A DNA stretch of 40,588 nucleotides from Sandaracinaceae bacterium (GCA_019694315.1 JAIBCE010000030.1:1-40588); one strand, 5' to 3'; positions 27,488-37,858 are shown, numbered from the stretch's first letter. Notes: generated by a model not told the origin, from the letters alone. A program made the numbers and translations.

Positions 27488-29536
27488 ATGAGCCGTCTGG
27501 TCGTGTCGATGCTCGCGCTCTTGGCGCTCTCGGGAGTGGCCCTGTCCACGACCGTGCAAGCCCAGGACAGCGCGCCGAACGCTGGAATGACTGCGATCCG
27601 GCCGTCGGACGAGCCACCACCAGCCGACGACACCGCGAGTCCGTCGGGTGACGAGGGCACCACGGAGGGCACCACGGACGGAGCGGTCACGCAGGACGCG
27701 CCCCCGCCGCCTCCGCCTCCGCCTCCGCCCCCCCCACCGCCGCCGCCGCCGCCCCCGCCGCCTCCTCCACCCCCCAGTGGATCGAGCGGCGGCGGTGAGG
27801 GCGCACCGAGCACCGACGTCCCGATCAACGTGATGATCCACGGCTACTACCGCGCACGCATCGGCGTGTGGGACAGCATGCCGATCACGAACCCCGACCC
27901 TGCGCTGTCGGTCACGCGCGACGGCGCCACCGACGCGGCCTTCGGGTACATGAGGCTTCGCCTCGAGCCGTCCGTCGTCTTCGGATCGAACCGCTACCAG
28001 CCGGTCGCTGCGCTCCGCGCACAGATCGACATGCTCGACAACGTGGTGTTCGGCGACAACAACCGCCTCGCGTCGACGCCGCTCTTCGCGAACGATCCTT
28101 CCTCGACGAGCCTCTACTCCGGCTTCAACTGGGCCACCGACGTCGGCCCCGTCTACCTGCGTCGCCTCTGGCTCGAGTTCATGACGCCGATCGGCCAGAT
28201 CCGCATCGGCCGCCAGGGCTCGCAGGGTGGCCTCGGCCTCCTCTTCAACGACGGCGGCACGACCGCGTTCGGCAGCTCGCCCGACACCTCGTTCCGCAAC
28301 GACTTCGGCGACGCGCTCTCGGGCACCACGTTCGATCGCGTCATCTTCCTCACGCGCCCGCTCAGCATCGTGAACACGCTCGGCGGCACGCACATCGCCG
28401 AGGGTCGCGGTCCCGACGGTCAGCCCACGACGCCGCTGGTGCTCGGCGTCGCGTACGACTGGCTCGCGGAGGACACCCGCGGCTACGGCGGCACCCCGGC
28501 GACCCGCTCCACCGTGCCCTACGGCTTCGTCTCGGGCGCAGGCTACGACAACACGATCGCGCTCGCGGGCAACGACGACGTCTGGCAGACGACGCTGATC
28601 CTCGCGTGGACGGACCCCGACTTCAACGCGAGCGTCAACGCGCGCGACGAGCTCATCGCGGGCCTCGTGATGGTCCACCGAGGCCAGGCCTACACGCACT
28701 CCGACATCTGGATCGGCGATCTCTTCTATCGCCTCCGCTGGTCCGCGTTCGGCCGTCGCGCCCCGCTCATCTACAGCGAGGGCGAGCTCTACACGATCCA
28801 GGGCACCACGAACGCCGTCAGCCTCACTGGCGACTTCTGCGACACCGTGGGCGGCTGCGATCCGTTCCGCGACGAGACGCCTCCGGGAACGCGCACGCCC
28901 TACGGCAACACCGAGCGTCGCCTCGGCGCCAACATCTGGGGCGGCACGGCGCGGCTCGGTGTGGAGGACCCGATGTGGGCCGCCACGATCGAGAGCGGCT
29001 TCTCCACGGGCCAGGCGGGCGCCTCGCTCATCGGCAACACCCTGTTCACGCAGCGGCCCAACAACCCCAACTACCAGGTGGGCCTCCTCCTCTATCCCGT
29101 GGTGCTCAACGTCCGGACGGCCAACGCCTACGGGTTCGCGAGCTCGGTGTGGTCGAACGGCGGCGTGTGGAATTCGCTGTATCTCGCGCCGCAAGTGCGG
29201 GTTCGTCCGCTCGGGCCGAACGGCGGCCTCGAGCTGATCGGTCAGTTCGTCGTGGCCTTCGCGGATCAGCTCAACGGACCGCTCAACCGGCCCGCGGGCG
29301 GGCCCACCGCCACCTGTCCCGCGCTGCTGTCCTCGAACTGCTTCCTCGGCTGGGAGGCCGACGTCGCGCTCAAGCTGAGCTGGGGCCCGCACGACGAGAT
29401 GCGCTGGAGCAACGAGTTCGGTGTGATGGGCGTCGGTGACGCGCTCGGCGCCGTGGACCCCGCGCGCCCGAACTGGGGCCGCCTCACCGACCCGATCATG
29501 TGGACGCTGCAGACGCGCATCGCGTTCCTCTTCTGA
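27488..29536 (+). CDS. Porin-like outer-membrane beta-barrel protein with polyproline linker
   Basis: A 682-residue exported protein. ATG 27488 gives a signal peptide cut after 'TVQA'. Then a low-complexity Glu/Thr/Asp-rich segment, a run of 25 prolines (bases 27701-27775) and a Ser/Gly stretch. From about residue 115 the sequence alternates aromatic and polar residues in strand-length blocks ('IHGYYRARIGVWDSM', 'FGYMRLRLEPSVVFGSNRYQPVAALRAQIDML', 'TDVGPVYLRRLWLEFMTPIGQIRIGRQGSQGGLG') and ends in 'LQTRIAFLF', a C-terminal aromatic as BAM-inserted barrels have. This fits a large outer-membrane barrel, perhaps a porin or transporter. I do not recognise the precise family. The Pro-rich part likely bridges the periplasm. 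Confidence 0.83.
   Translation: MSRLVVSMLALLALSGVALSTTVQAQDSAPNAGMTAIRPSDEPPPADDTASPSGDEGTTEGTTDGAVTQDAPPPPPPPPPPPPPPPPPPPPPPPPPSGSSGGGEGAPSTDVPINVMIHGYYRARIGVWDSMPITNPDPALSVTRDGATDAAFGYMRLRLEPSVVFGSNRYQPVAALRAQIDMLDNVVFGDNNRLASTPLFANDPSSTSLYSGFNWATDVGPVYLRRLWLEFMTPIGQIRIGRQGSQGGLGLLFNDGGTTAFGSSPDTSFRNDFGDALSGTTFDRVIFLTRPLSIVNTLGGTHIAEGRGPDGQPTTPLVLGVAYDWLAEDTRGYGGTPATRSTVPYGFVSGAGYDNTIALAGNDDVWQTTLILAWTDPDFNASVNARDELIAGLVMVHRGQAYTHSDIWIGDLFYRLRWSAFGRRAPLIYSEGELYTIQGTTNAVSLTGDFCDTVGGCDPFRDETPPGTRTPYGNTERRLGANIWGGTARLGVEDPMWAATIESGFSTGQAGASLIGNTLFTQRPNNPNYQVGLLLYPVVLNVRTANAYGFASSVWSNGGVWNSLYLAPQVRVRPLGPNGGLELIGQFVVAFADQLNGPLNRPAGGPTATCPALLSSNCFLGWEADVALKLSWGPHDEMRWSNEFGVMGVGDALGAVDPARPNWGRLTDPIMWTLQTRIAFLF
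27701..27775 (+). repeat. CCN triplet run coding 25 consecutive prolines
   Basis: 75 bases of Pro codons (mostly CCG, CCT, CCC). The complementary strand is G-rich with many runs of two to eight Gs, so it could form G-quadruplex or slip in replication. Changes of one codon keep the frame. Confidence 0.9.
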
Positions 29537-29538
29537 GC

Positions 29539-30696
29539 GTGCGACCTCTCTTCCTCACCGCCGGCGCGCTGCTCCTCGGAGCCTGCGCGCCGGTCGCGTC
29601 TTCGGCCGTCGAGCCCGTCATCTTCGGCGCCGATGATCGCGTCGAGCTCTACGAGGTGAGGGACAACGCGCAGCGCGAGGCCTTCGCGCGCGCCGTCCCG
29701 GCGATGATCCATGCGAGCCGCGTGCACGTGGACACGAGCGGGAGCGTCACCTTCGACGCACAGCCGCTCGGTCCGTCGCACGAGCTCTGCGAAGGCGAGG
29801 CGCACTACGATCAGCCTTCGGCCGTGAGCTGCTCGGCGACGCTCATCGACGACGACCTGGTGCTCACCGCGGGCCACTGCGTCGATGGCTGGCCCTGCGC
29901 AGAGCAGCGCTTCGTCTTCGGCTGGTACTACGACGAGGCGGGCGTGCTGCACGCGCGGCGCAGCGACGATGTGTTCCGGTGCAGCGAGGTCGTGGTCACC
30001 GAGCTCACCTCGGCCAACGACTACGCGATCGTGCGCCTCGATCGCGCCGCCGCGGGACCACCGCTCCCGGTGCGCCTCGAGCCTGCGGTGGTGGGCGAGG
30101 CCGTCTCGCTCGCGGGCTATCCGTTCGGCATCCCGATGAAGGTGGTCGAGCACGGCGAGATCACCGCGAACGCGAGCCGCTCGCGCTTCTATGCGCGCCT
30201 CGACGCGCAGCCGGGCAACTCCGGATCCGGCGTGTTCGACGAGGAATTGCGCCTCCTCGGCGATCTCACCAACGGCCCGGTGGAGGCCCTGGTCCGCGAC
30301 GGATCGTGCAACCGCCTCGCGGTGATCGACGAGACCAGCTGGCGCACGGAGCTCATCAGCTCCGTCGTGCCCGCGGTGGAAGCGCTCTGCGCGAGCGCGC
30401 AACCGAGCGAGCGCCTCTGCGGCGCCTGTGGAGACGGCGTGTGCGGCCCGGTCGAGGTCTGCCCCTCCGACTGCGACGACGACGCGGGCATGCCCGACGC
30501 GACCGTCGTCGTGCCTCCCGACGCCGCGATCGCGGACGCCGCGGTCGCCGGCGGCCCCGACGCCGGGCCCGTCGCCCTCGCGACACACTGCGGCTGCGCG
30601 ATTCCGTCGCGTCGGATCGGACTGCCCTCGCGCTTCGGCGCGCTCGGCGTGGCGCTCGGTCTCGCGCTCGTCGTTCGACGACGTCGTCGCCGCTGA
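29539..30696 (+). CDS. Trypsin-like serine protease with lipobox and MYXO-CTERM-like tail
   Basis: A 385-residue S1-type protease. GTG 29539, two bases after the porin stop, gives 'MRPLFLTAGALLLGAC', a lipoprotein signal with Cys16. Catalytic triad in order: H113 in 'LVLTAGHC', D161 in 'SANDYAIVRL', S228 in 'QPGNSGSGVF'; about 90-275 is the protease domain. A Cys-rich stretch follows ('CGACGDGVCGPVEVCPSDC'), then an acidic Pro/Ala linker, and the C-terminus is Cys-Gly-Cys (351-353), a hydrophobic segment at about 363-379 and six arginines. That layout is the MYXO-CTERM surface-sorting signal of myxobacteria. Both ends therefore carry anchoring signals. Substrate unknown. Likely co-transcribed with the porin-like gene. 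Confidence 0.92.
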   Translation: MRPLFLTAGALLLGACAPVASSAVEPVIFGADDRVELYEVRDNAQREAFARAVPAMIHASRVHVDTSGSVTFDAQPLGPSHELCEGEAHYDQPSAVSCSATLIDDDLVLTAGHCVDGWPCAEQRFVFGWYYDEAGVLHARRSDDVFRCSEVVVTELTSANDYAIVRLDRAAAGPPLPVRLEPAVVGEAVSLAGYPFGIPMKVVEHGEITANASRSRFYARLDAQPGNSGSGVFDEELRLLGDLTNGPVEALVRDGSCNRLAVIDETSWRTELISSVVPAVEALCASAQPSERLCGACGDGVCGPVEVCPSDCDDDAGMPDATVVVPPDAAIADAAVAGGPDAGPVALATHCGCAIPSRRIGLPSRFGALGVALGLALVVRRRRRR

Positions 30697-30754
30697 GGCG
30701 AGCCTCGCTGGAATCCCGATCGACCTTCGGAGACGACGTACTACTCTCCGCGCG

Positions 30755-31825
30755 ATGTCTGTCTTCCTCGATGCGTGCCGTCGTCGGCCCACCCCGTACA
30801 CGCCTGTGTGGATCATGCGGCAGGCAGGCCGCTACCAGCCCGAGTACCGCGCGCTCCGCGAGCGAGTGGGCTTCATGGAGCTCTGCAAGTCGCCCGCGCT
30901 GTGCAGCGAGGTCGCGGTGCGCGCCGTGGAGCAGCTCGGCGTCGACGCCGCGATCGTGTTCTCCGACATCCTCGTGGTGCTCGAGCCGCTCGGCGTGGGC
31001 TTCGAGTTCACCAAGGACGACGGTCCTCGCATCGCGCATCCCGTCCGCAGCCCCAAGGACGTCGATCGCGTGGCGAGCGAGATCGATCCCGTCGGCTCGC
31101 TCGACTACGTGATGAACGCGATCCGCACGACCAAGAAGGATCTCGCGGGCCGCGTGCCGCTCATCGGCTTCTCCGGCGCGCCCTTCACGCTCGCGTCGTA
31201 CATCATCGAGGGCGGCGGCTCGCGCGAGTACCTCCACACCAAGACGCTCATGTTCTCCGATCCTGGCGCATGGAACGCGCTCATGACGAAGATCGCGGAC
31301 GCGGTGTCGCGCTACCTCCTCGCGCAGATCGACGCCGGCGCAGAGTGCCTCCAGCTCTTCGACAGCTGGGTCGGCGCGCTCGGGCCCGCCGACTACGTGC
31401 GCTTCGTGCAGCCCCACATGAAGCGCATCTTCGACGCCGTCGGGGATCGCGTCCCCGTCATCCACTTCGGCACGGGCAACCCCGCGCTCCTTCCCCACAT
31501 GCGACGCGCCGGCGGCCACGTGATCGGCATCGACCAGCGCGCCGAGCTGCGTGAGGCCTGGGAGCTGCTCGAGCAGGACGGCCCGATCGCCGTGCAGGGC
31601 AACCTCGACCCTGTGCTCCTGCTCGCATCGCGCGATGTCATGCTCGAGCGCGCCGAGGCCCTCCTCGAGAGCGTCGCGGGCAAGCAGGGACACATCTTCA
31701 ACCTGGGCCACGGCGTCCTGCCGGGCGCCAAGCCCGACGACGTGCGCGCCCTGGTCGATCGCGTCCACGACGCGAGCCAGCGCACGAGCCCCGCGCGCCC
31801 TTCGCGCCTTCCGCCGAGCGCCTGA
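30755..31825 (+). CDS. hemE: Uroporphyrinogen decarboxylase
   Basis: HemE removes four acetate carboxyls from uroporphyrinogen III to give coproporphyrinogen III in haem synthesis. 356 residues. 'PVWIMRQAGRYQPEYRALRE' contains the Arg residues that bind the substrate carboxylates; 'AAIVFSDILVVLEPLGVGFEF' carries the essential Asp; 'LIGFSGAPFTLASYIIEGGGS', 'LQLFDSWVGALGPADY' and 'FNLGHGVLPGA' near the end are all family signatures. The upstream frame is open, but ATG 30755 gives normal length. A later haem gene (protoporphyrinogen oxidase) lies 7 kb away, so this is not a compact hem operon. Confidence 0.97.
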   Translation: MSVFLDACRRRPTPYTPVWIMRQAGRYQPEYRALRERVGFMELCKSPALCSEVAVRAVEQLGVDAAIVFSDILVVLEPLGVGFEFTKDDGPRIAHPVRSPKDVDRVASEIDPVGSLDYVMNAIRTTKKDLAGRVPLIGFSGAPFTLASYIIEGGGSREYLHTKTLMFSDPGAWNALMTKIADAVSRYLLAQIDAGAECLQLFDSWVGALGPADYVRFVQPHMKRIFDAVGDRVPVIHFGTGNPALLPHMRRAGGHVIGIDQRAELREAWELLEQDGPIAVQGNLDPVLLLASRDVMLERAEALLESVAGKQGHIFNLGHGVLPGAKPDDVRALVDRVHDASQRTSPARPSRLPPSA

Positions 31826-31873
31826 GGGTCCATGCCGAGGGCGGCGCGCGAGCGTGCCGAGCCCCGAGACGAC

Positions 31874-31906
31874 GACGGCCCGCTCCAGTTCTCCGGGCGG
31901 GCCGTC
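31874..31906. terminator. Bidirectional hairpin between hemE and frr
   Basis: Perfect 10-bp arms GACGGCCCGC (31874-31883) and GCGGGCCGTC (31897-31906) with a 13-base loop, between the convergent hemE and frr genes. No T-run. Confidence 0.7.
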
Positions 31907-31924
31907 CCCAGGGCACATCATCTC

Positions 31925-32482
31925 TCAGATGGTCATGATGTCCTTTTCCTTCGCCGCGATGATCTCGTCGACCTTCGCGGTGCCCTCCTGGACGATCTCT
32001 TCCATCTTCTTGGTCGCGCGATCGACGTCGTCCTCGCTCGCGTTTCCGTCGTTCACGATCTCGGCGAGCATGTCGCGACACTCGTGACGGGCCTTGCGGA
32101 TGGCGACCTTGCTCTCCTCGCCGTGGCCCTTCGCAGCCTTCGCGAGATCCTTGCGGCGCTGCTCGGTGAGCGGGGGCATCGGCAGGCGGATCACGGTGCC
32201 GTCGTTCTGCGGCGTGAGCCCCAGGCTCGAGGCCTGGATCGCCGTCTCGATCGCCTTGATCTGCCCCTTTTCCCAGGGCTTGATGACCAGCAGGCGCGGC
32301 TCGGGGATCGTCACGCTCGCCATCTGGGCCACGGGCGTGGGGGTGCCGTAGTAGTCGACGCGGATCGAGTCGAGGAGGTCCGCCGATGCGCGTCCCGTGC
32401 GCAGCCGCGAGAGCTCGCGACGCAAGGACTCGTGAGCCTTGCCGATGGCGTTGTGAAGCTCCTGAAGGGTCTCCTCGATCAT
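31925..32482 (-). CDS. frr: Ribosome recycling factor
   Basis: RRF splits post-termination ribosomes with EF-G. 185 residues, the standard length. Motifs: 'LRTGRASADLLDSIRVDYYGTPTPVAQMASVTIPEPRLLVIKPW' and 'NDGTVIRLPMPPLTEQRRKDLAK', and the C-terminal helix ending 'EKDIMTI'. It is the last gene of the leftward rpsB-tsf-pyrH-frr block, 61 bases after pyrH, and is probably transcribed with pyrH. Confidence 0.98.
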   Translation of the reverse strand: MIEETLQELHNAIGKAHESLRRELSRLRTGRASADLLDSIRVDYYGTPTPVAQMASVTIPEPRLLVIKPWEKGQIKAIETAIQASSLGLTPQNDGTVIRLPMPPLTEQRRKDLAKAAKGHGEESKVAIRKARHECRDMLAEIVNDGNASEDDVDRATKKMEEIVQEGTAKVDEIIAAKEKDIMTI

Positions 32483-32543
32483 ACGGTCTCTCCGCGCAGG
32501 AAAAGGGGCGAGCGGCGGACTCTACTTGCATCCGCCTCCGACG

Positions 32544-33272
32544 TCACTCGCCCTTGTCGTTGACGAGCGTGCCGACGTCCTCGCCGAGCAGCACCCGCTT
32601 GATGTTGCCCCGCTTGAGCAGCGCGAAGACGCGGATGGGGAGCTTGTTCTCACGGCACAGCGTGATCGCCGTCGAGTCCATCACGCCGATACGCTCGCTC
32701 AAGCAGCGATCGAACGAGAGCCGGCGGTACATGACGGCGTCGTCGTGCTTGGCGGGATCCTTGTCGTAGACGCCCTCGACCTTGGTCGCCTTGCAGAGCA
32801 GCTCCGCGCCGATCTCCATCGATCGCAGGGCGGCGGCCGTGTCCGTCGAGAAGAACGGGTTGCCCGTGCCGGCCGCGAAGATCACCACGCGTCCCTTCTC
32901 GAGGTGACGCACCGCGCGGCGGCGGATGTAGGGCTCGGCGACCTGGCGGATCTCGAGGGCCGAGAGCACCCGCGTCGGCACCTTGAGACGCTCGAGCGTG
33001 TCCTGGAGGGCCAGGCCGTTGATGACCGTCGCGAGCATGCCCATGTAGTCGGCGGTCGCGCGATCCATGCCCTGCCCCGACCCCTTGAGGCCGCGGAAGA
33101 TGTTGCCGCCCCCGATCACCACCGCGCACTCGGCGCCGAGCGCGTGCGCCTCGGCCACCTCGGAGGCGAGCACCACGAGCGTCGCGGGATCGATGCCGAA
33201 GCCCGTCTCCGATCCGGCCAGCGCCTCGCCGGAGAGCTTCAACATCACCCGCTTGAACTTGAGCCCGCTCAT
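32544..33272 (-). CDS. pyrH: UMP kinase
   Basis: PyrH phosphorylates UMP to UDP in pyrimidine nucleotide synthesis. 242 residues. '[13 protein letters not shown]' (phosphate-binding lysine), '[13 protein letters not shown]' (glycine loop), '[20 protein letters not shown]', '[44 protein letters not shown]' and the C-terminal 'GTLVNDKGE' are all standard. Located between tsf and frr. A 13-bp hairpin separates it from tsf, suggesting that pyrH has some transcription of its own. Confidence 0.98.
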   Translation of the reverse strand: MSGLKFKRVMLKLSGEALAGSETGFGIDPATLVVLASEVAEAHALGAECAVVIGGGNIFRGLKGSGQGMDRATADYMGMLATVINGLALQDTLERLKVPTRVLSALEIRQVAEPYIRRRAVRHLEKGRVVIFAAGTGNPFFSTDTAAALRSMEIGAELLCKATKVEGVYDKDPAKHDDAVMYRRLSFDRCLSERIGVMDSTAITLCRENKLPIRVFALLKRGNIKRVLLGEDVGTLVNDKGE

Positions 33273-33343
33273 CGCCTGCCTCCTGGGGGGCGCGAACTAT
33301 ACAGCGGACGCACGCGATGTGGTCGTGCACGACACACGAACGC

Positions 33344-33377
33344 ATCGAGCCCACGACCCGGAGATCGTGGGCTCGAT
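33344..33377 (-). terminator. 13-bp hairpin between tsf and pyrH
   Basis: Perfect arms ATCGAGCCCACGA (33344-33356) and TCGTGGGCTCGAT (33365-33377), 8-base loop. In the leftward direction it lies about 58 bases after the tsf stop and ahead of pyrH. It could terminate or attenuate the rpsB-tsf transcript. Confidence 0.75.
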
Positions 33378-33434
33378 GGCGACGCCGCTGCGCACGGCGT
33401 TGCGCACGGCGCGAGGTCTCGCGACCTCGACTGC

Positions 33435-34115
33435 TCAGCTCCCCTTGAGCTGCTCCGCGACCTCGGCGGCGAAGTCGACCGACTTCTTCTCGATGCCCTC
33501 ACCGAGCTCGAAGCGCACGAAGCGGCGCACGCCGATCTTCTCGCCGATGCGGGCCGTGAGCTCGTCCGCGAGCGCGCCGACCGTCTTCTTGTCGTCGCGC
33601 GTCACGAGCTCCTGCTCGTTGAGGCACACCTCGGAGAACCACTTGTCGATCTTGCCCTCGAGGATCTTCGCGACCGCCGCCTCCGGACGAGACTTGCCCG
33701 TGGCCTTGGCCTCCTCCTCGAGCTGACCCTTGAAGATCTCACGCTGCTTGACCTTGTCGGCCTCCGGCACGTCCTCGCGGCGCACGTAGAGCGGGGTCGA
33801 GGCGGCGATGTGCATCGCGACGTCGTTGCAGTAGCCGACGAACTCCTCGTTCTTGGCCGTGAAGTCGGTCTGGCAGTTGATCTCGACGAGCACGCCGATG
33901 CGGTTGTTCGGGTGGATGTACGACTGCACGCGGCCTTCCGCGGCGATCGCTCCCGCCTTCTTCGCGGCCTTCGCGAGGCCCTTCTTCTGGATGATCTCGA
34001 CGGCCTTCTCCTCGTTGGCCTCGGCCTCGATCAGAGCCTGGCGGCAGTCGTTCATTCCTGCGCCCGTGCGATCACGGAGCGACTTCACCTGCGCTGCAGT
34101 CACCTGGACGGACAT
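33435..34115 (-). CDS. tsf: Elongation factor Ts
   Basis: EF-Ts exchanges GDP for GTP on EF-Tu. 226 residues, shorter than the 283-residue E. coli protein and of the compact type. The N-terminal UBA-like signature 'TAAQVKSLRDRTGAGMNDCRQALIEAEANEEKAVEIIQKKG' is intact, as is 'RIGVLVEINCQTDFTAKNEEF'. A frame upstream to 34406 is open, but ATG 34115 ('MSVQVTAAQVK') is the family start. Confidence 0.97.
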   Translation of the reverse strand: MSVQVTAAQVKSLRDRTGAGMNDCRQALIEAEANEEKAVEIIQKKGLAKAAKKAGAIAAEGRVQSYIHPNNRIGVLVEINCQTDFTAKNEEFVGYCNDVAMHIAASTPLYVRREDVPEADKVKQREIFKGQLEEEAKATGKSRPEAAVAKILEGKIDKWFSEVCLNEQELVTRDDKKTVGALADELTARIGEKIGVRRFVRFELGEGIEKKSVDFAAEVAEQLKGS

Positions 34116-34139
34116 GACACTCTCCACTCGGATGGCTTG

Positions 34140-34206
34140 CTCGCGCCGCTCGGCGCGAGGTTCGAACTCGTGATGCGAAGAGAGCGCCGTGCTGACGACG
34201 CTCTCT
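34140..34206 (-). promoter_or_regulatory. Two hairpins in the rpsB-tsf gap
   Basis: CTCGCGCCG (34140-34148) pairs with CGGCGCGAG (34151-34159), and AGAGAGCG (34179-34186) pairs with CGCTCTCT (34199-34206). They lie in the 124-base space between rpsB and tsf, read leftward. Partial termination there could lower tsf relative to rpsB. No T-run. Confidence 0.5.
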
Positions 34207-34239
34207 CGTGCCCTGGGTCTGGCCTGCGCTCGGTCGCGC

Positions 34240-35142
<903 letters not shown>

Positions 35143-35181
35143 GGGATCTCCGGTTGTTTCCTCCACCTCTGCGGCCGACGA

Positions 35182-35291
35182 CCTTCCGCGAGGAAGGCAC
35201 CGAGTCGGACCGTCTACGCGACCTCGTGAGGTCGAGTGAGAGGTGTGCGGGGTTTCGATGCACGGGTGCGCACCGCCCCTCGAACGAGGGG
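35182..35291 (-). promoter_or_regulatory. Three hairpins in the rpsB leader
   Basis: In the 232-base divergent gap: CCTTCC/GGAAGG (35182-35187, 35192-35197), CGACCTC/GAGGTCG (35219-35225, 35228-35234) and CCCCTC/GAGGGG (35276-35281, 35286-35291). Read leftward, they would fall in the 5' leader of rpsB if transcription starts beyond 35291. S2 is known to control its own synthesis in some bacteria through leader RNA, so this is a candidate site; no consensus was matched. Confidence 0.4.
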
Positions 35292-35374
35292 GCGCGGCTT
35301 GTACCACGCTGCGACCACCCGGCAAATGCCCCCGGTCCTGGCCCCGCGCCGTCCGCCACGATACCTCCGGGCCG

Positions 35375-37858
35375 ATGTCCGCGCCCTCCCTTCCCTCCCT
35401 TCCGTCCCACGCCCGCGTCGTCGTCCTCGGTGGCGGCGTGATCGGCTGCTCGGTCGCCTACCACCTCGCCCAGCTCGGCTGGACCGACACGGTGCTCCTC
35501 GAGCGCGACAAGATCACCTCGGGCACCACGTGGCACGCGGCCGGGCTCATGGTGACCTTCGGGTCCACGAGCGAGACCTCCACCGAGCTGCGCAAGTACA
35601 CGCGCGATCTCTACGCGCGCCTCGAGGCCGAGACCGGTCAGGCCACCGGCCTTCTGCTCAACGGCTTCATCGAGCTCGCGTCCGACGACGATCGCCTCGA
35701 GGAGTACCGCCGCGTCTCGGCGTTCAACCGCCACTGCGGCGTGGACGTGCACGAGATCTCGCCCCGCGAGGTGAAGGAGCTCTTTCCGCTCGCGAACATC
35801 GACGATGTGCGCGCGGGCTTCTACGTGAAGGAAGACGGACGTGTGAACCCCGTCGACGTGACGATGGCCCTCGCGGCGGGCGCGAAGAAGCTGGGCGCGC
35901 GCATCCTCGAGAACGTGCCGGCGCTCGAGGTGCTGACGAGCGGATCGGCCGCGCGACGACGCGTGCGCGGCGTGCGCACCCCCTACGGCGAGATCGCGTG
36001 CGACGTCGTCGTGAACTGCACGGGCATGTGGGCGCGGCAGCTCGGCGAGGACCTCGGCGTCACCATCCCGAACCAGGCCGCGGAGCACTACTACCTCATC
36101 ACCGAGCGCATCCCCGAGCTGTCGCCGCACTGGCCGGTGATCGAGGATCCGGGCTGTCATGGCTACTACCGCGAAGAAGGCGGCGGGCTGATGATCGGGC
36201 TCTTCGAGCCCGTCTGCGCGCCCTGGAAGATCGACGGAATTCCGGGCGATTTCTCGTTCGGGGAGATCACGCCCGACTGGGATCGCATGGCCCCCTACCT
36301 CGAGCGCGCGATGTCGCGCGTGCCGATCTCCGAAAAGGTAGGCGTGAAGAAATTCTTCTGCGGCCCCGAGAGCTTCACGCCCGATCTGCGCCCCGTGGTC
36401 GGGGAGGCCCCCGAGGTGCGCGGCTACTTCGTCGCGGCGGGTCTCAACTCGATCGGCATCCTCACGGGCGGCGGCCTCGGCAAGCTCGTGGCCGAGTGGG
36501 TCACGACCGGTGACCCGGGCGCCGACGTGACGGGCATGCACATCGATCGGCTCCACCGCTACCAGAGCAACCCCGCGTACCGGCGCACGCGCACCGTCGA
36601 GTCGCTCGGCCTCGTGTACCAGTGCCACTACCCGTTCCGCACGATGACGACCGCGCGGGGCTGCAAGACCTCGCCGCTGCACGATCGCCTCGTGGCCGCG
36701 CGCGCGTGCTTCAAGGACGTGAGCGGCTGGGAGGGCGCCGACTGGTACGCGCCTCCGGGCGTGGCCCCCGAGGTGGGAACGCTCGGCTGGGATCGCCCGC
36801 ATTTCTGGCCGTACTGGGAGGCCGAGCACCGCGCGGTGCGCGAGGGCGTGGTGCTCATGGACATGTCCTTCATGTCGAAATTCGAGGTGCAGGGCCGCGA
36901 CGCGGGCCGCCTCCTCGATCGGCTCTCGGCCAACGCGGTGAACGAGCGTGACGGGGTCGTCACGTACACGCAGTGGCTGAACGAGCGCGGCACGCTCGAG
37001 GCCGACCTCACCGTGACGCGCCTCGACGAGGAGCGCTTCCTCGTGGTCGCGTCGGACACCGCGCACCGACACGTCCAGGCGCGGATGCGCCGCTTCTTCG
37101 AGGACGAGGCGGGCCACGCGTTCGTCGCGGACGTCACGAGCGGGCTCGCGCAGATCAACGTGCAGGGGCCGCGCTCACGCGCCCTGCTCCAGTCGCTCAC
37201 GAGCGTGGACCTGTCGGACGCGGCCTTCCCGTTCCGCACCGCGCGCGAGATCGACGTGGGCTTCGCGCGCGCGCTCTGCCTCCGCATCACCTACCTCGGC
37301 GAGCTCGGCTACGAGCTCTACGTACCGAGCGAGCAGGCGAGTCACGTCTACGATCGACTGCGCGAGGCCGGCGCCTCGCACGGCCTCGTGCACGCGGGCC
37401 TCAAGGCCCTCGCGAGCTGCCGCATGGAGAAGGGCTACCGCGACTACGGGCACGACATCGACAACACCGACTCGGTGCTCGAGGTCGGCCTCGGCTTCGC
37501 GGTGGCGCTCGACAAGCCGGGTGGCTTCGTCGGTCAGGAGGCCGTGCGCGCGAAGAAGGCGAGGGGCCCGCTCTCGAGGCGCCTCGTGTCGGTGCTGCTG
37601 TCGGAGCCCGAGCCGCTCCTGTTCCACGCGGAGCCCGTGCGACGCGACGGCGTCTCGCGCGGCTACATCCGCGCGGCGTCGTACGGCCACACGCTCGGCG
37701 GCGCGGTGGGCCTCGCGATGATCGAGGCCGATCGGCCGATCGATCAGGCGTGGCTCGATGCCGGCCGCTGGGAGGTCGAGGTCGGAGCGCGGCGCGTGCC
37801 GGCGAGGCTCTCACTGCGCCCCTTCTACGATCCGAGCAACAGCCGGATCCGCGGCTGA
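35375..37858 (+). CDS. Sarcosine/dimethylglycine dehydrogenase-like flavoprotein (DAO plus GcvT domains)
   Basis: An 827-residue oxidoreductase of the DMGDH/SARDH/PDPR family. N-terminal FAD domain: '[17 protein letters not shown]' (about 15-31) and '[13 protein letters not shown]', whose His54 matches the residue that carries covalent FAD in dimethylglycine dehydrogenase. '[31 protein letters not shown]' closes the DAO domain. The rest (from about 400) is the FAO_M linker and GcvT-like folate domains ('[20 protein letters not shown]', '[14 protein letters not shown]', '[28 protein letters not shown]'). It should oxidise an N-methylated glycine and pass the methyl to tetrahydrofolate. The exact substrate cannot be told. 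ATG 35375 is used; an upstream extension is not conserved-looking. Confidence 0.92.
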   Translation: MSAPSLPSLPSHARVVVLGGGVIGCSVAYHLAQLGWTDTVLLERDKITSGTTWHAAGLMVTFGSTSETSTELRKYTRDLYARLEAETGQATGLLLNGFIELASDDDRLEEYRRVSAFNRHCGVDVHEISPREVKELFPLANIDDVRAGFYVKEDGRVNPVDVTMALAAGAKKLGARILENVPALEVLTSGSAARRRVRGVRTPYGEIACDVVVNCTGMWARQLGEDLGVTIPNQAAEHYYLITERIPELSPHWPVIEDPGCHGYYREEGGGLMIGLFEPVCAPWKIDGIPGDFSFGEITPDWDRMAPYLERAMSRVPISEKVGVKKFFCGPESFTPDLRPVVGEAPEVRGYFVAAGLNSIGILTGGGLGKLVAEWVTTGDPGADVTGMHIDRLHRYQSNPAYRRTRTVESLGLVYQCHYPFRTMTTARGCKTSPLHDRLVAARACFKDVSGWEGADWYAPPGVAPEVGTLGWDRPHFWPYWEAEHRAVREGVVLMDMSFMSKFEVQGRDAGRLLDRLSANAVNERDGVVTYTQWLNERGTLEADLTVTRLDEERFLVVASDTAHRHVQARMRRFFEDEAGHAFVADVTSGLAQINVQGPRSRALLQSLTSVDLSDAAFPFRTAREIDVGFARALCLRITYLGELGYELYVPSEQASHVYDRLREAGASHGLVHAGLKALASCRMEKGYRDYGHDIDNTDSVLEVGLGFAVALDKPGGFVGQEAVRAKKARGPLSRRLVSVLLSEPEPLLFHAEPVRRDGVSRGYIRAASYGHTLGGAVGLAMIEADRPIDQAWLDAGRWEVEVGARRVPARLSLRPFYDPSNSRIRG

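Noticed and set aside
27701..27775. Glycine-rich minus-strand protein with poly-Gly
   Set aside because: It is the complement of the proline run in the porin gene.
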